DNA of 64,000 nucleotides from Ruminococcus flavefaciens 007c (GTDB lineage: Bacteria; Bacillota; Clostridia; Oscillospirales; Ruminococcaceae): NCBI RefSeq assembly GCF_000571935.1, contig NZ_ATAX01000010.1, positions 1 to 64,000 of the forward strand. The letters are read 5' to 3'. Positions 34,932-44,053 of the stretch are shown here, one piece after another. The translations under genes and the position numbers were made by a program. A model generated the notes under the pieces. That model was not told the origin of the DNA. It worked only from the letters and a program-made list of their open reading frames with translations, and did not search any database. Positions within the stretch are counted from its first letter, which is position 1. Every line of letters begins with the position of its first letter.

Positions 34932-36209
34932 ATGCCTGCAAATATTGTAGTCGGAACTCAGTGGGGAGACGAAGGAAAGGGCAAGATCATCGATATCCTT
35001 GCTTCCCGTGCAGATGTTGTAGTCCGTTCACAGGGCGGCAACAACGCAGGACACACTGTAGTAAATAACGGCGAGGTCTATAAGCTCCATCTTGTGCCCT
35101 CGGGTATCCTTTACCCCAACGCACTCAATCTCATCGGTGCGGGTGTGGTTCTCGATCCCAAGGACTTCATCAGCGAGCTTGATAATCTTGAGTCAAGAGG
35201 TATAAAGACAGTAGGCCACCTCAAAGTCGATCCCCGCGCTCAGATCGTTATGCCCTGGCATATCGCTCTCGACGGTCTCTCGGAGGCTTTCCGCGGCGGC
35301 AAGGACATCGGCACTACCAAGAGAGGTATCGGCCCCACTTACATGGACAAGTACGAGCGCTGCGGAATCCGTATGTACGACCTTGTTCACCCTGAGGTGC
35401 TGGCCGAGAAGATACAGTCCACAGGCAAGCTCAAGAATGAGATAATCACCAAGGTTTACGGCGGAGAAGCTTTCGATCTCGACGCTGTTACCAGAGAATA
35501 CACAGAATACGGCAAGCGCCTCCTCCCCTATATGGACGACGTTTCCGTACTCACATTCGAGGCTCATAAGGCAGGCAAGACCATAATGTTCGAGGGCGCT
35601 CAGGCTACCCTCCTGGACATCGACTTCGGTACATACCCCTACGTTACTTCCTCACATCCGCTTTCGGCAGGCGTCTGCGTAGGTACAGGAGTAGGCCCCA
35701 AGGTCATTACAAACATCATCGGCGTTGCAAAGGCTTATACCACCCGTGTGGGCAAGGGACCTTTCCCCACAGAGCTTGACGACGCTACAGGCGACCAGAT
35801 CAGAAACGTAGGCGGCGAATTCGGTACTACTACAGGCAGACCGAGAAGAACAGGCTGGTTCGACGCCGTTATCGTCCGCCACTCTGTAAGAGTAAACGGT
35901 CTTGACAGTCTTGCTATCAACAAGCTGGATACTCTCGCAAATATAGATACCCTCAAAATGTGCGTGGCTTACAAGAAGCCCGACGGCAGCGTTATCAAGG
36001 AGTTCCCTCCCACGCTGGAGGAGCTGGAAGGCTGCCAGCCCATATACGAGGAGTTCCCCGGCTTCTCCGAGGACATCTCAAAGTGCAGCAGCTTCGACGA
36101 GCTGCCTGCTAACTGCAAGAGCTATATAGCTCGTCTGGAAGAGCTGGTAGGCTGCCATGTAAGCATGGTAGGTATCGGCCCCGACAGATCTCAGATACTT
36201 GAAAGATAA
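34932..36209 (+). CDS. purA: Adenylosuccinate synthetase
   Basis: 425 residues from the ATG at 34932 (GAGGAAAA upstream), normal length. Signature VVGTQWGDEGKGKIID, then GGNNAGHTVV, GTTKRGIGPTYMDKYER and FEGAQATLLDIDFGTYPYVT. It joins IMP and aspartate using GTP in AMP synthesis. Own promoter; followed by a UUCG-type hairpin. Confidence 0.98.
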   Translation: MPANIVVGTQWGDEGKGKIIDILASRADVVVRSQGGNNAGHTVVNNGEVYKLHLVPSGILYPNALNLIGAGVVLDPKDFISELDNLESRGIKTVGHLKVDPRAQIVMPWHIALDGLSEAFRGGKDIGTTKRGIGPTYMDKYERCGIRMYDLVHPEVLAEKIQSTGKLKNEIITKVYGGEAFDLDAVTREYTEYGKRLLPYMDDVSVLTFEAHKAGKTIMFEGAQATLLDIDFGTYPYVTSSHPLSAGVCVGTGVGPKVITNIIGVAKAYTTRVGKGPFPTELDDATGDQIRNVGGEFGTTTGRPRRTGWFDAVIVRHSVRVNGLDSLAINKLDTLANIDTLKMCVAYKKPDGSVIKEFPPTLEELEGCQPIYEEFPGFSEDISKCSSFDELPANCKSYIARLEELVGCHVSMVGIGPDRSQILER

Positions 36210-36220
36210 TATTTCTCGTT

Positions 36221-36243
36221 CAGCCGCTTCGGCGGCTGTTCTT
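36221..36243 (+). terminator. Hairpin/terminator after purA
   Basis: Stem CAGCCGC / GCGGCTG (36221-36227 with 36232-36238) closed by a TTCG tetraloop, then TTCTT. The short U-tract may let some transcription pass into the next gene, for which I see no separate promoter. Confidence 0.65.
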
Positions 36244-36271
36244 ATAACAGGATATGGGGGTGAGATAATTT

Positions 36272-37483
36272 ATGAAGACTTTCGCAAAGATCGTGGCTGC
36301 TGCTCTTACAGCTTGTCTTGCTGTATGTTCAGCATCACCCGTTAACGCAGCAGATACTGATACATTTTACGACATCCTTATACCAATTGAAGATACACCA
36401 TTTGCTCTTTCATTCAATTCCGATGAGGAAATGTTCAAATATATCCGCTCTCAGCTTATACTCAGAAATGAAAACATCAAGGCTGTGATGTCGAATACCT
36501 CAAGCAGCGACCTGAAAAAATATTCCGACACCGCAGATGAAGAGATCTTCAAAGACACAGGCGATCCCACCGAAGGCGTATACCTGAGGCAATGCCTTGT
36601 TCACGAAGTAACTGCCGTTTCCAATACCGAAAACGGCGTTATGATACACCTGACCACACAGTATCTAACCACTGTCGATCAGGAACAGGAGCTCAATGAA
36701 GCCATTTTCAGGCTGAAACATACTCACGAGTTCATCGCTGCCAGCAGCCTTGACGCCTACGGCAGGATAAAGTGGGCTTACGACAAGGTCGTGTCCGAAA
36801 TGAAGCTCTCACAGAAGCCCGGCCATAACAGCTTCGGATCCGCATACAGTGCCATGATCCGCGGTGAAGCCAACGAGCACGGTCAGACGCACCTGCTCAT
36901 ACGCCTTCTGAGCGAGTTGGGCATACACTGCGATATGCGCACTTCAAACGAAAAGTCCATCTCAGACGATGAAGCCGACTGTCATTATCTCGTTATCGCG
37001 GAGATTAACGGCAAGTCCTACTTCCTCGATCCGGTATGGGAATACAGCCTCGGCGGAAGCGGCAGCCGCTTCTTCCTTAAAGGCTACAAGGATCTTGACA
37101 GCGAAAACGAAGGGCTGAAGGAATATACCCATATCCACCTGCACCAATATTTCGGTCTTCCCGACGATATGGTATTCGCTACGCTGAATATCTCTCCCAC
37201 AGCCTATGATCCATCACAGGAGCCCGTCTTCACCTGCGGCGATGTAGACGGCGACGGCAGCATAAACTCAGTGGACGCATCTCTTGTCCTTTCGGAATAT
37301 GCCCGCCGTTCTTCACAGACTCCCATAAAGACCTTCTCCTCAGAGCAGGAGGAAGCCGCAGATATTGACGGAAATAGTCTCATCGATTCTGTAGACGCTT
37401 CTGCTATACTCTCATACTACTCTTATCTTTCGACTCTCAAAGACGGCGAGACCGCCAAGGATATACAGGAATTCAGAAGATAA
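36272..37483 (+). CDS. Dockerin protein with transglutaminase fold lacking the catalytic Cys
   Basis: 403 residues: signal peptide (1-27), transglutaminase-like core (about 160-275) and dockerin (about 322-385; loops DVDGDGSINSVD and DIDGNSLIDSVD). It aligns well with the next protein downstream. Where that one has GHAVCQG, this one has GEANEHG (198-204), so Glu202 replaces the Cys nucleophile. The His (H238) and Asp (D253 in FLDPVWE) are kept. It is probably a non-catalytic relative, perhaps a binding module. AGG-rich start region; 62 bases after purA. Confidence 0.82.
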   Translation: MKTFAKIVAAALTACLAVCSASPVNAADTDTFYDILIPIEDTPFALSFNSDEEMFKYIRSQLILRNENIKAVMSNTSSSDLKKYSDTADEEIFKDTGDPTEGVYLRQCLVHEVTAVSNTENGVMIHLTTQYLTTVDQEQELNEAIFRLKHTHEFIAASSLDAYGRIKWAYDKVVSEMKLSQKPGHNSFGSAYSAMIRGEANEHGQTHLLIRLLSELGIHCDMRTSNEKSISDDEADCHYLVIAEINGKSYFLDPVWEYSLGGSGSRFFLKGYKDLDSENEGLKEYTHIHLHQYFGLPDDMVFATLNISPTAYDPSQEPVFTCGDVDGDGSINSVDASLVLSEYARRSSQTPIKTFSSEQEEAADIDGNSLIDSVDASAILSYYSYLSTLKDGETAKDIQEFRR

Positions 37484-37509
37484 GTCCGCTTCCGGAAGGA
37501 GGTACTCTC

Positions 37510-38685
37510 GTGAAAACAAAAGCAAGAATACTGGCTGCTCTGTCAGCCCTCACTTTATTCCAGTGCTGTACACAGCTTTTTACCGTTTCGGCAGCTGTTC
37601 CCTCCGTGACCGCAGAGGTCTTTCAGGAAAATGTCAGCGCTGATGAGCAGGAAGCTGCCGCTGTGATTAAAGAGGCAATAATGAACCGCACCGAAAACTT
37701 CTCGGTAGTAACTCCTAAAAACGGCTTCAATAAGGAAGAAATAGGAGGACACCTTATATATCTCGCCTGTGAGGAAACAGGAAAGGGCAACGAGGGCGAT
37801 TACCTCCGCTATTCCATAAAGTCCTATTTATGCGGGATACGCACAACAGAATCTGAATACATGATAAACTTTACCATAGAATACGGCACCACCGCCGAGG
37901 AAGAGGCTGCACTAACCGAAAAGATCAGTGAGATAAACGATTATCTTGCTCTTGACACCCTCACTGATTACGAAAAGATCCGTACCATATACAAGTATGC
38001 AGTCTCAAATATCAAGTATTCCGAAAACATAAAGGATCCCTATGCCTATACAGCCTACAGCGCCGTGTTCAACGGCCACGCGGTATGCCAGGGAATAACT
38101 CAGCTCCTATACCGCCTTTATAACGACGCAGGTATATCCTGCCGCATAATCGCAGGTCTGTCTAGAGATCTGAACATAGAAGCCAACAACGGCAACCATG
38201 TCTGGCTCATAGTAAAGCTGGACGACAAATATTATCTGCTGGATCCCACCTGGGATACCAGGCTCGGCGGACAGTACTTCCGCTACTTTATGAAGGGCAC
38301 GGGCGATTTCGATTCATCCTTCCCTTCAACCTCACATATCGCCTACAATGACAACGGTCTGGCATTTCCCGATTACAATTCTCAGGAATTTATTGACAGA
38401 TACCCCATATCCCTGTCTGCTTACAGCGAGCCTGTTTACAGCCTGGGAGATATTGACGGCGATAACCGTGTAACTTCTCTGGACGCTTCTGTTATACTGG
38501 CGGAATACGCCCGTATCTCAAGCCATAAGTTTTCTTCATTCAGCGCATCACAGTCAAAATACGCCGATGTGAACCGCGATAATATCATCGATTCCGTCGA
38601 CGCGTCGATAGTACTTTCCTACTATGCGGCTGTTTCCACAAACAGCTACAATTCGACATTGGCTTCTTATATATCAACTCATTGA
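37510..38685 (+). CDS. Dockerin protein with complete transglutaminase-like catalytic triad
   Basis: 391 residues from a GTG start at 37510 with AAGGAGG upstream. Signal peptide (1-28), transglutaminase-like core with Cys193 (GHAVCQG), His230 (NHVW) and Asp245 (LLDPTWD), then dockerin (about 312-372; loops DIDGDNRVTSLD and DVNRDNIIDSVD). Such cores are most often proteases or peptide hydrolases, sometimes true transglutaminases. The dockerin implies delivery to a cellulosome or scaffold. It follows its pseudo-enzyme paralogue by 26 bases, so the pair is probably co-transcribed. Confidence 0.85.
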   Translation: MKTKARILAALSALTLFQCCTQLFTVSAAVPSVTAEVFQENVSADEQEAAAVIKEAIMNRTENFSVVTPKNGFNKEEIGGHLIYLACEETGKGNEGDYLRYSIKSYLCGIRTTESEYMINFTIEYGTTAEEEAALTEKISEINDYLALDTLTDYEKIRTIYKYAVSNIKYSENIKDPYAYTAYSAVFNGHAVCQGITQLLYRLYNDAGISCRIIAGLSRDLNIEANNGNHVWLIVKLDDKYYLLDPTWDTRLGGQYFRYFMKGTGDFDSSFPSTSHIAYNDNGLAFPDYNSQEFIDRYPISLSAYSEPVYSLGDIDGDNRVTSLDASVILAEYARISSHKFSSFSASQSKYADVNRDNIIDSVDASIVLSYYAAVSTNSYNSTLASYISTH

Positions 38686-38699
38686 GCGAGGTGTTAATT

Positions 38700-39887
38700 A
38701 TGTATGACGAAAATAATCCTATGGGCGGAATGCCCGAGGAAATAAACTATATCCCCGACGCACAGAAAAAAACAGGCCCCACAGGAGTTTCTGCTCCCGT
38801 ACTTGACGATTTTGAGTATGTTGCTCCGTCCTCGAAAAAGGACGGTCCCACAGGAGTCTCGGCTCCCGTGCTGGACGATATGTCCTCTTACAGCAGCACT
38901 GAAAAGAAGGGCGCTCCTACCGGAGTATCCGCACCTGTGCTGGACGATAATGTGCCGTACAGCTCTGACAACGGAAGAAAAAACGGTCCTACAGGCGTGA
39001 CCGCTCCCGTGCTGGACGATAATGTTCCTTATACCAAGGAAAAACTCATACTCTCCGATGAGGACATCATCAGCGGCCTTACTCCCGAGCTCAAGGAGCG
39101 CTTTGACGCTCTCCCTGCTGAAAAACAGCAGCAGATTATCGACATGAGAAGAACTCAGCTGGGCGCTGTTGCTCCTCCCGTGCAGGTAACTGCTCCCGTT
39201 CTCGATGAGGATAATTATACTCCTCCTCCGAAGAAGGAAGAGCCAAAGCAGCCCGAAGCTCCCATTTCGGCTCCCATACTTGACGATGAGCCCGAGCTCC
39301 CCAAGTATCAGTCAAAATACGTGGACGAGGACCTGGAAAGAGTTAAGGCAGAGGCTGCCAAGAAGGCCGTATCCTCACAGCTCGTATCCGATCAGAAGGA
39401 CTCAAAGGCAAGCCTTCAGATGATGCTCCAGCTGAAGGAGGAGGCAAGACAGGCAAGTGCCGCAAAGGGCTTCAAGATCACTATCATTATCGGCCTGCTT
39501 GGAGTCATAGCTGCTGTTACATTCTTCCTGCTCTATTCCGGACAGCTGGGTCTGGGCTACAAGAACGGCCTTGAGGGCTTCAGCAACGTTATCAGCAATT
39601 CGGCTATATATATCGCGGGTGCTGTGGGACTTTTCTCACTGCTTCTCCTTACGGGAATAGGCGCCTGCAAATCGCTGGCTACCATAACGCTCCTTTTCTT
39701 CGGTATAATACAGATATTCCCGGGACTCGTAATGATACCCCAGCACAAGGGAAGTCTTGCACTTGTGGGAATACTCTATGCAGTTGCTATCGGCTGCACT
39801 ATCGTATCCTTCTTCCTCCTCTGCGGAAGCGAACACGTCGGCAACTTCTTCAACAGGAACAAGGACATCAATTCCAGACATTCTTGA
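38700..39887 (+). CDS. Multi-pass membrane protein with N-terminal GPTGVSAPVLDD repeats
   Basis: 395 residues from the ATG at 38700. The first half is disordered-looking and carries four close copies of G-P-T-G-V-(S/T)-APVLDD, plus two weaker ones (VTAPVLDE, ISAPILDD). A charged helix follows (about 205-255), and the C-terminal third has about four membrane segments. No signal peptide, so the repeats probably face the cytoplasm. No family recognised. It follows the transglutaminase pair by 14 bases and converges with the spoVM-thiN-prkC block. Confidence 0.68.
   Translation: MYDENNPMGGMPEEINYIPDAQKKTGPTGVSAPVLDDFEYVAPSSKKDGPTGVSAPVLDDMSSYSSTEKKGAPTGVSAPVLDDNVPYSSDNGRKNGPTGVTAPVLDDNVPYTKEKLILSDEDIISGLTPELKERFDALPAEKQQQIIDMRRTQLGAVAPPVQVTAPVLDEDNYTPPPKKEEPKQPEAPISAPILDDEPELPKYQSKYVDEDLERVKAEAAKKAVSSQLVSDQKDSKASLQMMLQLKEEARQASAAKGFKITIIIGLLGVIAAVTFFLLYSGQLGLGYKNGLEGFSNVISNSAIYIAGAVGLFSLLLLTGIGACKSLATITLLFFGIIQIFPGLVMIPQHKGSLALVGILYAVAIGCTIVSFFLLCGSEHVGNFFNRNKDINSRHS
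38775..39020 (+). repeat. Four copies of a 12-residue GPTGVSAPVLDD coding repeat
   Basis: Copies at 38775-38810, 38844-38879, 38910-38948 and 38985-39020, each spaced by 30-40 bases of unlike sequence. Weaker copies lie at about 39186-39209 and 39267-39287. DNA differs at synonymous sites while the peptide is kept, which suggests selection on the protein motif. Confidence 0.8.
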
Positions 39888-39938
39888 TCGTTTTCTACCT
39901 CGTGAACTGGACGTAAAAATTCTATAATAACACAGAAA

Positions 39939-39966
39939 AGCCCCTGTGCTCTGTAGCACAGGGGCT
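39939..39966. terminator. Bidirectional terminator
   Basis: A 12-bp perfect stem AGCCCCTGTGCT / AGCACAGGGGCT (39939-39950 with 39955-39966) with a 4-base loop and T-rich tails on both sides, between convergent genes. Confidence 0.88.
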
Positions 39967-39972
39967 GTATTT

Positions 39973-40056
39973 TTATTCTTCTTCCTTTTTGATGCCGAAT
40001 ATGACACGGAGTATCCCCGATATGAACTTCGGGCTCTTTATCACCACTATCTTCAA
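39973..40056 (-). CDS. spoVM: Stage V sporulation protein M
   Basis: 27 residues (MKIVVIKSPKFISGILRV, then IFGIKKEEE) from a TTG at 40056 with a GGGAGGG ribosome-binding site 7 bases upstream. Length, the K-x-P-K-F-x-x-G-I-x-R core and the amphipathic-helix pattern match SpoVM, which recognises the convex forespore surface and recruits SpoIVA. The place directly after thiN is exactly that of Bacillus subtilis (rsgA-rpe-thiN-spoVM), which supports the call strongly. Confidence 0.88.
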   Translation of the reverse strand: MKIVVIKSPKFISGILRVIFGIKKEEE

Positions 40057-40110
40057 TATATATCCCTCCCTTGCTGATATACTATATTATATTCAGCAGG
40101 GGCGTTTTTG

Positions 40111-40764
40111 TTACTTTTTCTTCATAGGGGTGAGTATTACAAGTGCAAGACCGTCCTTTATGCGGAGCTCCGCACTTTCTCCCGTGATCTCATTGCTTAC
40201 GCCTATGGGGAAGGACTGTACCATGCGGTAATCCTCAAGAGGATACTTTACTCCGCGGAGATACTCTATGCCAATACTCTCCGTCAGTGCGAACACCGAG
40301 AGATACATACCGCCTGAAACGGGCTTTCTGTAGCTTACTCCGCCCTCGTCGGCCTCCTGTATGAGCAGCCTGCTCTCGCCCCATATCTCAAGGCTGGCAC
40401 CCTGCTGAAGAGCATATATCATAGTCTGGATATTGGCAATGCTGTGATCGAAGCGATCTCCGCCGAGAGCTCCGTACAGGTCGATATTGTTATATCCCAT
40501 CTCTATAGCCTTCTTTACAGCCATAAGAGTATCCGTATCGTCCTTCTCTGGAACGCTGCGGAGTACTTCTACTCCTCTGGGAAGGTCACCGCCGAAGGAA
40601 TCAAAATCCCCTACTATCAGGTCGGGAAGTATGCCCAGCTTTACTGCGTGTCTGTAACCGCAGTCGGCACAGATAAAATAATTGTATTTCTGCCAGAAGG
40701 CAGAGTCCATATACTTATCGAGGTACGGCATATCGCCGCCTGCAAATATAGCGCATCTGTTCAT
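40111..40764 (-). CDS. thiN: Thiamine pyrophosphokinase
   Basis: 217 residues from the ATG at 40764, whose ATGA overlaps the rsgA stop. Motifs: CAIFAGGDMPYL, ICADCGYRHAVKLGILPDLIVGDFDS, KDDTDTLMAVKKAIEMGY and GALGGDRFDHSIANI. It transfers pyrophosphate from ATP to thiamine. The product serves transketolase and pyruvate:ferredoxin oxidoreductase, both encoded in this window. Confidence 0.95.
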   Translation of the reverse strand: MNRCAIFAGGDMPYLDKYMDSAFWQKYNYFICADCGYRHAVKLGILPDLIVGDFDSFGGDLPRGVEVLRSVPEKDDTDTLMAVKKAIEMGYNNIDLYGALGGDRFDHSIANIQTMIYALQQGASLEIWGESRLLIQEADEGGVSYRKPVSGGMYLSVFALTESIGIEYLRGVKYPLEDYRMVQSFPIGVSNEITGESAELRIKDGLALVILTPMKKK

Positions 40765-41642
40765 TTCAGCTCCCACTCCTTCAGTTGTTTAGCTTCTTCA
40801 TACATGATCTTATAGCTTTCATGGCGGCTGGCGGAGATCTCGCCGCGTGCCACCGCATCTACTACTGCGCAGCCCTTCTCGCAGAGGTGTGCGCAGTCTC
40901 TGAAACGACATTCGTCCTTGAAGGGAGCAAACTCACGGAAGCAGTCCGCCAGCTCCTCCTTGCGGATAATATCGTATCTGTTGGTATCAAATGTGGAAAA
41001 ACCCGGGGTATCTGCTATGTAACCGCCCTCGCTGAGCTTATACAGCTCCGCATGACGGGTGGTATGTCTTCCTCTGCCGAGCTTGCGGCTTATCTCGCCC
41101 GTAGCAATATTCAGGGTGGGATCAACCGCATTTAGGAGAGTGGACTTGCCTGCTCCCGAGTTGCCCGTAAAGGCACTTATCCTGCCTTTGAGCAGCTGTC
41201 TTACCTCTTCCACGGAGGCTTCGTCCTCATACCTTACCTCCACCACATCAATGCCTATGCCGCCGTATATCTCATGCACGGGGCGGCTGTCGCCGAGGTC
41301 CGTTTTGGTTATGACCATTACGGGGGTAATGCCCTTGTACTCCGCTATGGCAATGAACTTGTCAAGTATAAGGTAATTGGGCGCCGGTTCGCAGGTGGAT
41401 ACTATAAATATGAGCTGGTCAAGATTTGCAAGGGGAGGTCTTATAATACAGTTCTTTCTGGGAGCGATCTCCGTGATGACACCGTTCTCGACGTCAACGC
41501 GGTCGCCCACGCAGGGACTTATACCTCTGTTGCGGAATACTCCTCTTGCCTTACACTCGTATATACCGTCAGGGGACTCTACTGTGTAGAGCCCCCCTAA
41601 GCATTTTATTATGATTCCGCTGCCGGCTTTATTACTGTCCAT
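40761..41642 (-). CDS. rsgA: Ribosome small-subunit GTPase RsgA
   Basis: About 293 residues from the ATG at 41642, which overlaps the prkC end by 11 bases. OB-fold (GIIIKCLGGLYTVES), then a circularly permuted GTPase with the order G4 (VITKTDL), G1 (GNSGAGKSTLLN), G3 (DTPGFSTF), and a zinc knuckle (CRFRDCAHLCEKGC). It assists 30S maturation. Confidence 0.95.
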   Translation of the reverse strand: MDSNKAGSGIIIKCLGGLYTVESPDGIYECKARGVFRNRGISPCVGDRVDVENGVITEIAPRKNCIIRPPLANLDQLIFIVSTCEPAPNYLILDKFIAIAEYKGITPVMVITKTDLGDSRPVHEIYGGIGIDVVEVRYEDEASVEEVRQLLKGRISAFTGNSGAGKSTLLNAVDPTLNIATGEISRKLGRGRHTTRHAELYKLSEGGYIADTPGFSTFDTNRYDIIRKEELADCFREFAPFKDECRFRDCAHLCEKGCAVVDAVARGEISASRHESYKIMYEEAKQLKEWELK

Positions 41643-44037
41643 TCCAGTGCCAATGATTACTCTCATCCCAGTAACCGTTTATGCCTGGTTCATACATTAC
41701 CCAGCCGCCGTTTACCCATGTTCCGAGGATACCATCAGCGTCTGTGTAGTAGTACCATACACCGTCACGGCTGAATCCGTTAACGCCTTCCTGATGGTCA
41801 TTCTGCTCCTGCTGCTGCGGGGGATCAGTATGCTGCTGAGGAGGATCTGTGGGAGCCTCGGTCTCGGGCTGCGGGAAGCCGCCTACTGAATCGAATGCGC
41901 CGCGGATATCCTCAGAATCCGTAGTATACTTACCTGTTGCGAAGTTGAAGGTATATGTTCCGAGAAGTGCCTGCTTTCCTGTATTTACATTTGAAAGGAA
42001 TGCTCTTGCGGAAATGTTCTGTCCCGAACCCTCAATGTTGAGTGAAGCGGATGACATATAAGGACAGAGGATATTACCTGATGAATAAGCCTTTGTCTTG
42101 CCCTTTTCATCTGTAAGGATAAAGTCGATGCTGAAACGTCCGTCTGCATCGGAAGGAAGCGGCAGACTTACTTCTACCTTACCGTCGGGGATAGTACCGT
42201 CGCTGACGTAAAGTATGATCTTTGAACCTGCTTCAACCTTGGTGCCCTTCTTAGGCTCCTGATCGAATACGATGCCTTCCTTCTCATAAGAAGGAGCCTG
42301 TATAGTCTCAACCTCAAGCTTTCTGTAGCCTGCTCTCATTACAGCGTCGTCGATAGTGCTCTTGATGAAGTCCTCTATCTCGACCTGCTCTGCATTTGCA
42401 CCCATACTTACGTAAAGGATAACTGTTGAGCCCTTGTGTACCTCCGTACCCTCTTCAGGCTCTGACTTGATAACGTAGTTCGGATCTATCTTTGCGTGAG
42501 ACTGTCTCTTTACCGTACATTCAAGACCTCGCTCTGTCAGCTGAGCCTTTGCCAGCTCAACGTTCATCTCGGCAACACGTGGAACCTCAACGGTCTCCAT
42601 GCCCTTACTGAGGACTACCTTACAGGTATCGCCCTTGCTGAATACTTCATCGGGCTCGATACTCTGCTTGATGATAGTATTCTCGTCGGCCTCGTTGTAC
42701 TCAGTGCCTTCGATCTCGAACTTGATATTTCCGCCGTATGCAGAAACTGCCTGGTTGTAATCCATACCGTAAAGGTCGGGCATAGTCTTTGCGTTCTTGC
42801 CGAGACCGCCCTTGAGCAGTCCGCTGAGCATAGTAACTACAAATATTACCGCAACAACGATAACGACTACGACTACTGCCGTAAGAACAGGAACTACCAG
42901 CGATGAACGCTCTTCTTCCTCATCATCGTCGTCGTCCTCATCATCGTAATAATCATCACCGTAATTATCGGTATATGCGTCGTTGTATCTCTGTGATACA
43001 GTTCCCGAGGAGCTTCCGCCCATAGCCATTGCAGCTGCTCCGGCACCTGCACCTGCGCCTACTGCCGCAGCAGCCTTTGCTGCCTTGGAAGCGTAAGCGT
43101 TTGCGACCTCCTGACGGCTCTCAGACTGAACGTCATTGCCTGATGCGGTATCAAGTATCTCATCAGAACCGTCGTCGGACTCCTCGGCGTAGTAACCGAA
43201 GGATATATGGGGATCAGCCTTGAAGGCTTCGATATCGCTGATCATCTCGGCTGTGGTCTGGTATCTGTCATCGGGATCCTTTTCCATAGCTCTGAGAACG
43301 ATCTCCTCAAGTCCGTCGGGGATATCGGGATTGATAGCTCTCGGACGCTCGGGGATATCGTGCATATGCATTACTGCGATAGCAACGGGGTTATCGCTGT
43401 CGAAGGGCTTTCTGCCTGTGAGCATCTCGTACATCATAGCTCCCACGGAGTAGATGTCGCTCTTTGCGTCGGTAACGTTGCCGCTTGCCTGCTCGGGGCT
43501 GATATAGTGAACGCTTCCGATGGCCTGATCAGTAGCTGTCTTGCCTTCCTCACGAGCAAACTTTGCGATGCCGAAGTCCATGACCTTGATAGTGCCGTCC
43601 GTGAACATCATGATGTTCTGGGGCTTGATATCGCGGTGGACGATGCCCTTATCGTGTGCGTGCTGGAGTGCGCGGAGTATCTGTATCACAAAGTGGACTG
43701 TGTCCTTCCATGTGAGCACCTTCTCCTCTTCGATATACTCTTTAAGAGTGATACCGTCGATATACTCCATTACGATGTACTGTATCTTCTCGGAAAAACC
43801 AACGTCGTATATCTTTACGATATTGGGATGTGAGAGAACAGCTATTGCCTTTGACTCATTTCTGAATCTGCGCAGGAACTCTTCATTCTCTGCAAACTCT
43901 TTCTTCAGTATCTTAATGGCAACCGTTTTGTTGTCTATAACATCGACGCCCTTGTACACCTCAGCCATGCCGCCGACGCCGATAAGCTCTGTTATCTCAT
44001 ATCTTCCGTCGAGCTTTTTGCCAATATTCTTATCCAT
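41632..44037 (-). CDS. prkC: PASTA-domain Ser/Thr protein kinase
   Basis: 801 residues. The kinase domain (about 13-270) has the Gly loop IGVGGMAEVYKG, K42, HRD (134-136) and DFG (154-156). A juxtamembrane region with an Ala/Gly-rich stretch and a strongly acidic patch (about 354-376) leads to a membrane helix (about 381-404). Three PASTA repeats (about 418-626) follow, then a tail of about 170 residues ending in Trp/Tyr-rich sequence (WYYYTDADGILGTWV, WHWNGQ). PASTA domains sense muropeptide or lipid II. The tail is not part of standard PrkC. Paired with the phosphatase gene prpC just upstream. Confidence 0.96.
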   Translation of the reverse strand: MDKNIGKKLDGRYEITELIGVGGMAEVYKGVDVIDNKTVAIKILKKEFAENEEFLRRFRNESKAIAVLSHPNIVKIYDVGFSEKIQYIVMEYIDGITLKEYIEEEKVLTWKDTVHFVIQILRALQHAHDKGIVHRDIKPQNIMMFTDGTIKVMDFGIAKFAREEGKTATDQAIGSVHYISPEQASGNVTDAKSDIYSVGAMMYEMLTGRKPFDSDNPVAIAVMHMHDIPERPRAINPDIPDGLEEIVLRAMEKDPDDRYQTTAEMISDIEAFKADPHISFGYYAEESDDGSDEILDTASGNDVQSESRQEVANAYASKAAKAAAAVGAGAGAGAAAMAMGGSSSGTVSQRYNDAYTDNYGDDYYDDEDDDDDEEEERSSLVVPVLTAVVVVVIVVAVIFVVTMLSGLLKGGLGKNAKTMPDLYGMDYNQAVSAYGGNIKFEIEGTEYNEADENTIIKQSIEPDEVFSKGDTCKVVLSKGMETVEVPRVAEMNVELAKAQLTERGLECTVKRQSHAKIDPNYVIKSEPEEGTEVHKGSTVILYVSMGANAEQVEIEDFIKSTIDDAVMRAGYRKLEVETIQAPSYEKEGIVFDQEPKKGTKVEAGSKIILYVSDGTIPDGKVEVSLPLPSDADGRFSIDFILTDEKGKTKAYSSGNILCPYMSSASLNIEGSGQNISARAFLSNVNTGKQALLGTYTFNFATGKYTTDSEDIRGAFDSVGGFPQPETEAPTDPPQQHTDPPQQQEQNDHQEGVNGFSRDGVWYYYTDADGILGTWVNGGWVMYEPGINGYWDESNHWHWNGQ

Positions 44038-44053
44038 TTCCTTTCCTCCTGCG

